A stretch of 64,000 nucleotides of DNA from VGTK01 sp046327915 (GTDB lineage Bacteria; Desulfobacterota; Binatia; UBA12015): positions 1-64,000 of the forward strand of contig JAXLXO010000012.1 of assembly GCA_046327915.1 (NCBI GenBank). The letters are read 5' to 3'. Positions 16,404 through 24,689 of the stretch are shown piece after piece (the stretch's first letter is position 1; each line of letters begins with the position of its first letter). Both the position numbers and the translations under genes were made by a program. Below the pieces are notes generated by a model. The model was not told the DNA's origin. It searched no databases and saw only the letters and a program-made list of their open reading frames with translations.

Positions 16404-16487
16404 CCTTCGCGCGGCGACAGCTGCCGTGATCCCGGCGTCGGCGCGCCGCGCTGGACGACGACGCGCCGGCGAGGCAGGGTGCCGCGG

Positions 16488-18056
16488 ATGACGGTGGCGG
16501 ACGGGCAGGGGACGTGGGCGGTGGATCCGGGGCTCGACGGGGCGAGCGGCGCGGATCGGGCGCTGACGTGGGCGGTGGTGCTGCTCGCGACCGCGTGGCT
16601 CGCGTCGGTGCAGCTCTCGTTTCACGGGCTCTACGACCTCGACAGCTACTTCCACGTCCGCGCCGCCGAGCAGCTCTCGCTGAGCGGACCGCAGAAGACG
16701 TTCCCGCAGGCGACGCAGAGCACGTGGCTCGACCGCTACAGCGACAAGGACTTCCTCTTCCACGCGTTCCTGATCCCGTTCGTGCGCGCGGACCTGTTCG
16801 CCGGCGGCAAGTGGGCGGTGGTCGCGCTGGACTTCCTGGTCCTCGCGTCGTTCGCGCTCGCGATCCGGACCTTCGGCATCCGCTTCGGCGCGCTGTGGGT
16901 CTTCCTGCTGATCGCGACCAGCCCGTACTACCTGACGCGGCTGTCGTCGGTGCGCCCGCACATCCTCGGTGTCGCGTTCGTCACCGTCGAGATCGCGCTG
17001 CTGTTCCGCGACCGCTGGAAGACGCTGGCGGTGGTCGCGTACCTGCACGTACTCGCGCACTCGTCGTTCCTGCTGCTGCCGGCGCTGCTGGTGGCGCGGA
17101 TCGCGACGTCGCTGCTGCGCCGCGAGCCGTTTCCGCGCCTGGTCACCGCGGCAGTGCTGGGCGGAATCGTCGTGGGCTCGCTGCTGCACCCGTACTTCCC
17201 GAACAACCTGACGCTCGCCGACCAGATCGTCGACATCGTGCGCAACGTCTCGGCGAACCGTGCGGAGATTCCGCGCGAGGCGTTCGGCAGCGAGCTCGGT
17301 CCGATCACCTGGCAGTCGTTCCTCGCGCAGACTCCGGGCTGGCTGCCGGCGCTGGCCGGGCTGGTGCTCGTCGTCGCGGTGTACGGCGTGCGCGGCTGGC
17401 CGGCGGGGGATCTCTACCTGACACTCGTCGCGGGCGGGCTTCTGGTCGTGGCGTCGCGCTCGCGCCGCTTCGTGGACGTCTTCGTGGTCGCGGCGCTGCT
17501 GCTCGCCGGCGCGCTGTGGACGCGTCTCGCGGGCGGGCGCACGATGGGCGCGCTGCTGCGCGAGCGCGCGCTGGTGTTCGTGCCGTGCGCGCTCGCACTG
17601 CTCGCGCTCGCCGGCTGGGCGGGAAGCCGCGTCGTGGGCATGCGCGACAACTTCGGGCGTCAAGCAATGGGCGACGTCTTCGCGCCGGCGGTCGCGGCGC
17701 TCGGCACGCTCGCGGCGCCGGGCGACGTCGTCTACCACAACTCGTGGATGGACTTCGCCGTGCTCTACGGCTTCCGTCCGGACGGCCGCTACATCTCGGG
17801 CCTCGACCCGATCTTCCTCTACCAGCACGACCCCGCGCTGTTCGCGAAGAACCTCGGTCTGTCGCGCGGCACGGGCAACGCGACCGCGATCGTGTCGCGT
17901 GACTTCGGCGCGCGCTGGATCTGGGTGACGACGCAGCCGCGCGACCAGGCGTTCCGCAAGCTGCTCGAGCGCAGCCCGGGCGTGCGTCCGGTCTACCGCG
18001 ACGCGGCGGCGGAGATCTGGCAGGTGCTCGTGCCGGTGGGCGCTACGACGCCTTGA
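16488..18056 (+). CDS. GT-C-type polytopic membrane protein (putative glycosyltransferase)
   Basis: A 522-residue integral membrane protein with about ten to twelve hydrophobic helices. After the first helix comes LYDLDSYFHVRAAE, an acidic periplasmic loop like the D-x-D-containing first loop of GT-C glycosyltransferases (PMT, STT3, ArnT). The C-terminal soluble part (DVVYHNSWMDFAVLYG, RYISGLDPIFLY) resembles domains of DUF-type GT-C proteins in deltaproteobacteria. It likely uses a polyprenyl-phosphate sugar donor; the acceptor is unknown. ATG at 16488 is chosen over GTG at 16479. No glycan cluster surrounds it. Confidence 0.7.
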   Translation: MTVADGQGTWAVDPGLDGASGADRALTWAVVLLATAWLASVQLSFHGLYDLDSYFHVRAAEQLSLSGPQKTFPQATQSTWLDRYSDKDFLFHAFLIPFVRADLFAGGKWAVVALDFLVLASFALAIRTFGIRFGALWVFLLIATSPYYLTRLSSVRPHILGVAFVTVEIALLFRDRWKTLAVVAYLHVLAHSSFLLLPALLVARIATSLLRREPFPRLVTAAVLGGIVVGSLLHPYFPNNLTLADQIVDIVRNVSANRAEIPREAFGSELGPITWQSFLAQTPGWLPALAGLVLVVAVYGVRGWPAGDLYLTLVAGGLLVVASRSRRFVDVFVVAALLLAGALWTRLAGGRTMGALLRERALVFVPCALALLALAGWAGSRVVGMRDNFGRQAMGDVFAPAVAALGTLAAPGDVVYHNSWMDFAVLYGFRPDGRYISGLDPIFLYQHDPALFAKNLGLSRGTGNATAIVSRDFGARWIWVTTQPRDQAFRKLLERSPGVRPVYRDAAAEIWQVLVPVGATTP

Positions 18057-18585
18057 CGCTGCGCTGCGCGACGGTGCGCAGCACTCTCGGCTCGTTGCCG
18101 TCGCGCAGCCGCTTTGCGACGGGCATGCGCTGCAGACCGCCGGCGACCGCGCGCAGATGACGTCGCCGCCAGCGTCGGCGGTGTCGTGCGAGCCATGTCG
18201 AGAGAGACGCGAGCCATGGCTTCCTCGCCTTCATGCCGCGGACGCCATGCAGGATCGTGTCCAGACGGCGCGCATTGCAGCGGCGCGGCCTTTTCGGCCG
18301 GAGGACGTGGGCGCTGCCGAACTGCTGTGCAGCAGCGCCGTCGCGTGGCGAGTTCGCGGGCAGCGTGAAGCGCCGCCGCGCGTGCGCTTGCACTGCCGCG
18401 CTCGCGCCGGCCGCCGGGGGTCGAGCCCGGGGGTGTGCCGCTTCGCCTGGGGTGGGGGGGCGGGAGAAGCGGACCGGGTGGTCGACCTGGCGTATGTGGC
18501 CGGACGCGAGCGCAGCAGCGAGCGTGCCCCGCGCGATCGGAATCCCCTCGGGGAGGGAGGAGGGGACGACCGCGCAGCGGGCTAC
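18057..18585. other. Region without a supported gene
   Basis: This stretch includes very Arg-rich open frames on both strands, such as a 63-codon minus-strand frame at 18043-18234, but none has a ribosome-binding site or protein-like composition. A G-rich tract lies near 18415-18480. Nothing functional was identified. Confidence 0.4.
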
Positions 18586-18804
18586 CTACTGCGGAAGGAT
18601 GTTGGGGACGGACGTGACGAGAAGCTTTCTGCGCGCGCCACTGAACTGGACGTCGCTGTCGATGAACGAGTCGACGAGGTGGGAGTCGGCTTGATGCGTC
18701 GCTCGCGCCCGCAGGCCGAGGAGCGCACCCACGCGGACGAACTCGGGATCGTTCAGGACCAGGAGGAAGGTGTCGGTTTCGGTCGTCGAGGAGGTCTCGT
18801 TCAT
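18586..18804 (-). CDS. Small hypothetical protein (72 aa)
   Basis: A 72-residue frame with balanced, protein-like composition (MNETSSTTETDTFLLVLNDP, then RKLLVTSVPNILPQ at the end), unlike the Arg-rich frames around it. The ribosome-binding site is weak. No family was recognised. An acidic, Thr-rich N-terminus followed by a hydrophobic FLLVLNDPEFV segment suggests a small soluble protein. It stands alone in a long intergenic region before the tRNA genes. Confidence 0.4.
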   Translation of the reverse strand: MNETSSTTETDTFLLVLNDPEFVRVGALLGLRARATHQADSHLVDSFIDSDVQFSGARRKLLVTSVPNILPQ

Positions 18805-19132
18805 GGCGGGGTGCCTAAACAAGCGACGTGCCACCGACCTCCGCCCCGTGCCCGGTTGGTTCGCTTCGCAGCCGCTGTGGCGGGCGCGCAGAAGAAGTCT
18901 CCCTTCGTGCAACGTCCCTCATGCAAAGCGCAGGAAATTGCCCCGAACGGGGAGGCCGCGCGTCGGGGCGCGGTGCGCGCCCCCGCGGATGCGTGAATCG
19001 ATCAAAGTCGCGCGAGCTTCACGCGGGCGTGCAGTCGTGCAGGATCGCCATGTCGACCGCCAATGCGGGACGAGGCGTTTCGCGTCGTGCGGGCAGCGGG
19101 CCGGAGCTGCCGGGCGGTGGTGCGGGGAAGAG
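18805..19132. other. Intergenic region before tRNA-Ser
   Basis: No gene-like frame, repeat or hairpin of note was found. The promoter of the small 72-aa gene is probably at its left end; nothing clear matches sigma70 hexamers. Confidence 0.4.
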
Positions 19133-19221
19133 CGGAGAGAGAGGGATTCGAACCCTCGATACGGTGTTACCCGTATACGCGCTTAGCAGGCGCGCGCCTT
19201 CGACCACTCGGCCATCTCTCC
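19133..19221 (-). tRNA. tRNA-Ser(GCT)
   Basis: The minus strand folds as a class II tRNA of 89 bases: 7-bp acceptor stem GGAGAGA/TCTCTCC with discriminator G73, D-arm, anticodon loop CTGCTAA giving anticodon GCT, a long variable arm and GGTTCGAATCC in the T-arm. The long variable arm and G73 are serine identity elements. CCA is not encoded. Confidence 0.95.
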
Positions 19222-19389
19222 AAGCACGCCGTCCGTTTCCCCGACCGGACGGCCCCATTACGTACTCGGAGGCATCGGGGGTCGCAAGGCTGCGCGATCG
19301 TCCTCCTGTCGAAAGACTTCAGCAGCGCCATGGGCACCGGCCTCTGGACACGTGAGGTCGCGACGGCTACCTGTACCGTCTCGCAGCGG

Positions 19390-19463
19390 GCGCCCTTAGC
19401 TCAGCTGGATAGAGCGGCTGACTACGGATCAGCAGGTCGGGAGTTCGAATCTCTCAGGGCGCG
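19390..19463 (+). tRNA. tRNA-Arg(ACG)
   Basis: A 74-base cloverleaf: acceptor stem GCGCCCT/AGGGCGC, D-arm with AGCTGGATAGAGC, anticodon loop CTACGGA (anticodon ACG, A34 normally becoming inosine) and T-arm GTTCGAATC. It is followed at once by a Rho-independent terminator. CCA is not encoded. Confidence 0.95.
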
Positions 19464-19472
19464 TTCGGAAAG

Positions 19473-19495
19473 GCCCCGGTGACCCCGGGGCTTTT
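19473..19495 (+). terminator. Rho-independent terminator of tRNA-Arg
   Basis: GCCCCGG and CCGGGGC form a 7-bp stem with a 5-base loop, followed by TTTT, starting ten bases after the tRNA. Confidence 0.8.
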
Positions 19496-19821
19496 CTGCG
19501 TCCGGGGATCGGGGCGACGGCGCGGATCGTGCGCTGACGACAACGGGTGACAACAACCAGCCTCGCGACCCGGACTGGTGGGCCAGCCTCCGTACGGCTT
19601 TCGAGCCAGGTCGAGGCGGGCCGAAGGGGGATGCCGCCGGTCACCCTCATCACCCGGTGGCGAGAGTTCATTCGCCCGTGCGCCGCCCCGCGGTGAGCCG
19701 CGACGTTGCCTTGCGATCCTCCATGGTCCGAGCGTAGGGTCCTGCGCCGGCCTGGAACGATCTCGGTGCGCGACGACGGAGCGCACGGTTGGTGGCAGCA
19801 ACTCACGTCCTGGAGGACAAA
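19496..19821. other. Intergenic region upstream of the cysteine-rich secreted protein
   Basis: No supported gene. It should contain the promoter of the gene at 19822; no clear hexamers were recognised. Only the SD site TGGAGGAC close to 19822 is distinct. Confidence 0.4.
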
Positions 19822-20892
19822 ATGCGTGTCTCGAACGTTGCGATCGTCGGCGCGGCCCTGTTCGCCGCGAGCACGCTGGCGGCGGCTGCAGACCACCCGA
19901 TCGGAGGAGTGGAACTCGGCGCGAGGCGCTCCAAGAGCGGAATCGAGCGGCTGGTGTTCTCGACCAAGGACGATCTCCTGCTTCCGACGCCAGGTAGCCC
20001 GGACGATCCCACCAGCGGTAGTCCCGGTGGGATCACGATCGAATTGTTCTCACTGGGGGCGACGCAAATCGTCACGTTTTCTGCACCGCGCAACGCGAGC
20101 GATCCGGGCTGGAAGCGAGTCAAGCGCGGATATCAGTTCAAGCACAAGGCCGCGCCCGATCCCGTGTCCGCCTTCGCGTCCATCCGCCTGCACGAAACCG
20201 GGGGAATTCGCTTCGTCGGAAAGCGCGCCGGGCTCGCGCTCGGCGGCAACGAACATCGCGTGGGCATCCGCATCACGATGGGCGGGAGCCGATTCTGCGC
20301 GCTGTTCCAGCCCCGGTCAGTAAGGCGCGATGAACCAGGCGCATTCCTGGCGAAAGGCGCATCGGCGTCGGAGCTGGCCGACTGCTCCGATGCCTCGCTC
20401 ACCCCGCCTCTGTCGGGGCAATGCGGAGACAACGTCATCGACGTGAGCGAGGAGTGCGACGGCTCTGCGCTCGGCACATGCGGAGAGATCGGCGGCTCCT
20501 GTGGCACGCCCGGTTTTTCGAACCAGTGCAGCTGCTGCTCTGCGAATGGCGAGATGGTGACACTCCTCGGATGCTGCAATCCGTCCTCGGTCGCAGTCTC
20601 CTTCGGACCGGCGGGCGGCGGGACGTGCGCGGCGCTTCGCTGCGATGCACCGTACACCTGCGGGTCGGGAGCCGAATGCCTGCCAAGCGGCGACTGCTGC
20701 GGCCTGCCGGAGAATCCGTGCCTGTTCACGCTGACGGGACAGACTCTCCAGCCATGCTGCGCGGGTTCTGTTTGCGAGCGACCTGATGCCTCCGGGTTCC
20801 TCCTCACCTGCTGCATCCCCACGGGAGGTGCGTGTGGCCAGGATCAGGAATGCTGTTCCGGCTCCTGCTCAGCGTCTGGCTCCTGCGACTGA
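19822..20892 (+). CDS. Secreted cysteine-rich protein
   Basis: A 356-residue exported protein. GGAGGA precedes the ATG and a signal peptide ends near residue 24 (TLAAAA-DHP). Residues about 25-190 are cysteine-poor and beta-like. From about residue 195 the chain is packed with cysteines, starting with CGDNVIDVSEECDGS, a Myxococcus-type cysteine-rich repeat (CGDG...EECD), and including CC pairs (QCSCCSAN, LGCCNP, GDCCGLP, QECCSGSC). Such tails are disulfide-rich and often mark surface-anchored or exported proteins. G+C and codon use look slightly more relaxed than in the neighbours. The function is unknown. Confidence 0.78.
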   Translation: MRVSNVAIVGAALFAASTLAAAADHPIGGVELGARRSKSGIERLVFSTKDDLLLPTPGSPDDPTSGSPGGITIELFSLGATQIVTFSAPRNASDPGWKRVKRGYQFKHKAAPDPVSAFASIRLHETGGIRFVGKRAGLALGGNEHRVGIRITMGGSRFCALFQPRSVRRDEPGAFLAKGASASELADCSDASLTPPLSGQCGDNVIDVSEECDGSALGTCGEIGGSCGTPGFSNQCSCCSANGEMVTLLGCCNPSSVAVSFGPAGGGTCAALRCDAPYTCGSGAECLPSGDCCGLPENPCLFTLTGQTLQPCCAGSVCERPDASGFLLTCCIPTGGACGQDQECCSGSCSASGSCD

Positions 20893-21167
20893 CGAGATCG
20901 GCAAGCCTCCCTTTGCGGGTCGGCGCGAGCCCTTCCGCGTGACGCCGTGGGGCGCACGGCGGATCGCACGGCGCCTGGAATCCGGGATTGACGGGGCGCG
21001 CTCTCTGGAGTGCGCCAGAAGGTGTGCCATATCCGGACCCCGAACCGGCCGACTGTGCCACCCGGGTGTGCCGTCCGCGACACGCGCTGCACCCCGGCGT
21101 ACGAAAAAGTCCCGTCCGGACGATCGGTCGGAACTGGTCCCGACCTTGCTCCGGCGGCGCCCCACGA

Positions 21168-21572
21168 ATGAAGCATACGATCCTCGCGCAGCTGCGCTCC
21201 GCGCCCGTCGTCACGTCGCTCGCCATCGGACTCGTCGTCCTCGCCGTCGCCTTCTGGGGCCGCGACGCGGGCAGCGGACCGACGGGAAGGAGCGCCCGGA
21301 TCTCCGACGTCCAGGCGGTACTCTACGACGGTGAGGTCGAGTTCTCGGCCGACGTCGACCTCTCGACCCGCTGGGGCCGGGTCGCGTTCGGGATGAAGGA
21401 GCTGTCGATCCGCTCCGCGCTGGTCGACCTGCTGAAGTCGAAGAGCCGCTACATGGTCAGCACCACGACGTCGCGCGAGGCGTTGCGCCGCGAGATGCTG
21501 AGGACGGTGAACCGGATTCTCGGCGGAGGCCGCGCGACCGAGGTCCGGCTGCCGCGCTTCGAGCTGCTCTGA
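21168..21572 (+). CDS. FliL-like single-pass membrane protein
   Basis: A 134-residue protein with one N-terminal membrane helix (about residues 14-30) and a periplasmic domain. The domain reads VQAVLYDGEVEFSADVDLST, later SIRSALVDLLKSKSRY and RREMLRTVNRILGGGRATEV. The tail resembles the stomatin-like periplasmic domain of flagellar FliL, including the closing xxVRLPRFELL strand. No flagellar genes are nearby, so it may be a FliL homologue used outside the flagellum. The start at 21168 precedes the helix; no strong SD site is present. Confidence 0.5.
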   Translation: MKHTILAQLRSAPVVTSLAIGLVVLAVAFWGRDAGSGPTGRSARISDVQAVLYDGEVEFSADVDLSTRWGRVAFGMKELSIRSALVDLLKSKSRYMVSTTTSREALRREMLRTVNRILGGGRATEVRLPRFELL

Positions 21573-21973
21573 AGAATCTCGCGGCGCCGCTGTCAGAGGC
21601 CGCCGGGTCGCTTCGTCTATCTGCGTACAGCGCGCGCCTCCCTCGCGCGCCTTTCTTCCCGGCGACCAAGCGCCGCTCCCGTTGTGGGGACCTCCCTCCT
21701 CGCGCGGGAGCGGCGCCGCCATAGCGCTCTCCAGGGGAAGCGCAGACGCGGCTGGAGCGGCGGCGCCTTCGCGGGCTCGCCGGCACGGACGAGCCCACCG
21801 ACGCGGATCCCGCCGCGAGCGGAGCACGACGACGCGTTGAGACAAGAATGCGATTGCGCGCGCCGTGACGTGATCCGTACCGTGCGCTCGCTGCCCGGCC
21901 CCTGCCACCGTCCGACCGACGGGATCCGAACCCGACCGCAGCGCCCATTCGACGCGACAGGAGGATTCGGAAC
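21573..21973. other. Intergenic region, 401 bp
   Basis: No supported coding frame or hairpin was found. The right end holds the SD site AGGAGG for the lipoprotein gene and must contain its promoter. Confidence 0.4.
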
Positions 21974-23119
21974 ATGACGCACGGCTTTCGATCGACGGTG
22001 CTGCTGGTGGTGCTGATGCTCGCCGCCTGCTCCGGGGGAAGCGGCGGCGGCACGCCGCAGAGCGGTCCCGGGACGGTCACCGGAACGACCCGGGAGGACT
22101 ACGCGGCACGACTCGCCGAGTGGCTCTGCGACGATCTCGCGGCATGCTGCGACGGCACCGGCCAGTCGTTCGACCGCGACGCATGCATCGCGACCAGGCG
22201 CGCGACCGAGCTGCACCGCGTCGTACGCGAGGAGGAGAAGTCCGGCCGTGCGTTCGACGAGGCCATGGCTGCGACCTGCGTCGCGAAGCTCGCCGAGACG
22301 CCCGCGAGCTGCGGCTCCGAACGCCGCGTCAGCGAGTGCTTCCGCACCTACGACGGCACGAAGGAGCTCGGCGAAGAGTGTACGGCGAAGATCCAGTGCC
22401 GCGGCAGCCTGCGCGGCGACACGGCGTGCCTGCACGGACGCTGCACGACGCGGCTCGCCGCGGGGGAGGAGTGTCCGCTGATGCCCGCCGACGAGCTCGG
22501 GCGCTGCGATGCGTGCCGTCCGGAGGCGCGTTGTCGCGAGGCCGCGGACGGCCGCGGCCTGTGCTTCGGCTACGCGAGCAAGGTCGGGGCGGTGGGTGAT
22601 CCGTGCGTGCACGACTTCACGCTGCCGGCCGACCCGACGACGGTCTCGATCGTCGCCGACTGCCCGTTCGACGAGGGCCTGACCTGCAGGGACGGAACGT
22701 GCCAGCCGTTCCCGACGACCGGTTCGGCATGCCGCTACGCCGGCGACTGCGCGCCGTACGACCGTTGCGTCGACCACGTCTGCGTCGCGGCCGGGGCCGC
22801 CGGGGAAGAGTGCACGAGCACGTTCTGGGAGTGCAGCAAGGGCCTCTACTGCCGCAACACCGGCCACGAGTGCCACGATCCGCCGGGTACGAGCGCCCAC
22901 GGCTGCAGCGACGACCGCTACACGGGTGGCCACTGCGAGGCGCCGCGTGGCGAGGGCGAGGCGTGTGGATGGTTCGCGCGCTGCGCCGAGGGGCTCGGCT
23001 GTCGAGGCGCGAAGGCGCAGTACCAGGACGACGGCGTCTGCGTCGCGGACAAGGTCGCCGCGTGCGCCAGCCGCACCGAGCGACTCGAGCAGCAGGCCGC
23101 ACGACTGTCGTCGCGCTGA
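21974..23119 (+). CDS. Cysteine-rich lipoprotein
   Basis: A 381-residue lipoprotein with AGGAGG upstream. The signal peptide ends in the lipobox LAAC (Cys19). After a Gly/Ser linker comes a helical Cys-containing part (LAEWLCDDLAACCDGTGQSF), then a series of Dickkopf-like cysteine-rich modules (GEECTAKIQC, GEECPLM, GDPCVHDF, GSACRYAGDC, GEECTSTFWEC, GEACGWFARC). This layout is typical of myxobacterial and deltaproteobacterial surface lipoproteins. Function is unknown; adhesion or surface display is likely. The gene precedes a secernin-type peptidase gene by 25 bp. Confidence 0.82.
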   Translation: MTHGFRSTVLLVVLMLAACSGGSGGGTPQSGPGTVTGTTREDYAARLAEWLCDDLAACCDGTGQSFDRDACIATRRATELHRVVREEEKSGRAFDEAMAATCVAKLAETPASCGSERRVSECFRTYDGTKELGEECTAKIQCRGSLRGDTACLHGRCTTRLAAGEECPLMPADELGRCDACRPEARCREAADGRGLCFGYASKVGAVGDPCVHDFTLPADPTTVSIVADCPFDEGLTCRDGTCQPFPTTGSACRYAGDCAPYDRCVDHVCVAAGAAGEECTSTFWECSKGLYCRNTGHECHDPPGTSAHGCSDDRYTGGHCEAPRGEGEACGWFARCAEGLGCRGAKAQYQDDGVCVADKVAACASRTERLEQQAARLSSR

Positions 23120-23144
23120 CGATCGCGTGTGATAGGAGCGGCGC

Positions 23145-24443
23145 ATGCAGACGTGCGCCGCTCCGCCTCCCGCTCTCCTCGGCTGCGACACCATCGTCGC
23201 GCTCGCGGACGCCGCCGCCGACGGCGTCGTGCTGTTCGGCAAGAACAGCGACCGTCCGCCCGGCGAGCCGCAGGCGCCGGTCCTGATCGAACGCGCCACG
23301 CACGCCCCCGGCTCGACCGTGCGCTGCCAGTACCTCGAGATCCCGCAGGTGCGCGAGACGGCGCGCGTCCTCGGCTCGCGTCCGACGTGGCTCTGGGGCT
23401 TCGAGATGGGCGTCAACGAGCACGGCGTCGCGATCGGCAACGAGACCATCTTCGCGCACGAGGCGCCCGCGTCGGTCGGGCTCATCGGCATGGACCTCGT
23501 CCGCCTCGGCCTCGAGCGCGGCCGCAGCGCGGCCGAGGCGCTCGACGTCGTGATCGAGCTCGTCGAGGAGCACGGTCAGGGCGGATCGGGCTACCGCGAC
23601 ATGGACTGGCCGTACAACAACTCGTTCCTGATCGCGGATCCGGGCGAGGCGTGGATCCTCGAGGTCGCGGGGCGACACTGGGCCGCGCGGCGCGCCACGG
23701 CGACCGACTCGATCTCGAATCACGTCTCGATCGGCGCCGACTGGGACCGTCTCGGCGACGCGACCGAGGCGCGCGCGCGGGCGGTCGGCCTCACGGTCGC
23801 CGCGCCGTTCGATTTTGCACTTGCCTACCGCGACGCCTCGATGGTGCCGCCCGTGCTCTCGTCCGGCCGTCTGCGTCGCTCGCGGGAGCTGCTGCAGGAC
23901 GGCCGCGGACGGCACACCCTCGACTCGCTGCGGCGCGTGCTCGCCGACCACGACGCGCACGGCTCGTGCTTCGCTCGAGGTGCGGCACCCGACCAGGAGC
24001 AGTTCTACACGATCTGCATGCACGAGGGCCCGAGCCGCACGGCGATGGGCATGACCGTCGCGCTCGAGCGCGCACCGCAGCTGCCGCGGACCGTCTGGTT
24101 CGCGTTCGGACGTCCTTGCACGTCGGTGTGGTTCCCGCTGCTGCTCGCCGGGGCGCTGCCCGAGACGCTGCTGTGCGCCGGGGAGGAGGGCGCACCCGGC
24201 CGTGAGGGATTGTGGTGGCTCTTCGAGCAGCTCGCCGCGCGCGGCGAGGATTCGCCCGAGGATGCGTCGCGCATCCGCTCGGTGCTGGACGACCTGGGCC
24301 GCGATCTCGCACGCACGCACGCGGCACTGCGCGGCGACCTCGCGGGAGCCGCGGCCGGGGTGATCGCGCAGCGCGCGAGTGCCGCGGCGGACGACGTCGC
24401 GCGCCGTCTCGAGTCGACCGCCCGATTCCTGCTCGGGGCCTGA
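23145..24443 (+). CDS. Secernin-family Ntn hydrolase (peptidase C69-like)
   Basis: A 432-residue secernin. The family signature surrounds the presumed N-terminal nucleophile Cys14 (GCDTIVALADA, then VLFGKNSDRPPGEPQ), with further conserved blocks WLWGFEMGVNEHGVAIGNE, SFLIADPGEAWILEV and ISNHVSIG. The 13 residues before Cys14 would be removed autocatalytically in an active Ntn hydrolase. C69 relatives are dipeptidases, while many secernins lack a known substrate. No signal peptide is present. The start has GGAG upstream. It may be cotranscribed with the preceding lipoprotein. Confidence 0.88.
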   Translation: MQTCAAPPPALLGCDTIVALADAAADGVVLFGKNSDRPPGEPQAPVLIERATHAPGSTVRCQYLEIPQVRETARVLGSRPTWLWGFEMGVNEHGVAIGNETIFAHEAPASVGLIGMDLVRLGLERGRSAAEALDVVIELVEEHGQGGSGYRDMDWPYNNSFLIADPGEAWILEVAGRHWAARRATATDSISNHVSIGADWDRLGDATEARARAVGLTVAAPFDFALAYRDASMVPPVLSSGRLRRSRELLQDGRGRHTLDSLRRVLADHDAHGSCFARGAAPDQEQFYTICMHEGPSRTAMGMTVALERAPQLPRTVWFAFGRPCTSVWFPLLLAGALPETLLCAGEEGAPGREGLWWLFEQLAARGEDSPEDASRIRSVLDDLGRDLARTHAALRGDLAGAAAGVIAQRASAAADDVARRLESTARFLLGA

Positions 24444-24689
24444 GCCGCACGTGACGCGCAGCGCCGCGCCTCGCGCTGCCGAGGGTCGCCGCGGCGTTCC
24501 GCTGCAGCGTCGGCCCGCGGAGTGAGACACGGCGCACACGCCGAGCGCGGCACGGCGCACGGCGTCGAATTTTGCGTTCCCGACGCCTTGCCCCTCTGCT
24601 ATGCCGCCCGACGTGGGCGGGCGCACGGCGCCTGACGGGACCACGGTCATTCGGGCCGCGCCATCCCGTCACCCAATGGAGAACCTGAA

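Noticed and set aside
16488..18056. Oligosaccharyltransferase STT3/AglB
   Set aside because: The DLDSYFHVR loop is similar, but the WWDYG motif and the size of STT3 are absent, so only a generic GT-C label is supported.
18410..18480. G-rich tract as a regulatory quadruplex
   Set aside because: The G runs are irregular and not placed at a recognised promoter; in DNA this GC-rich such tracts are expected by chance.
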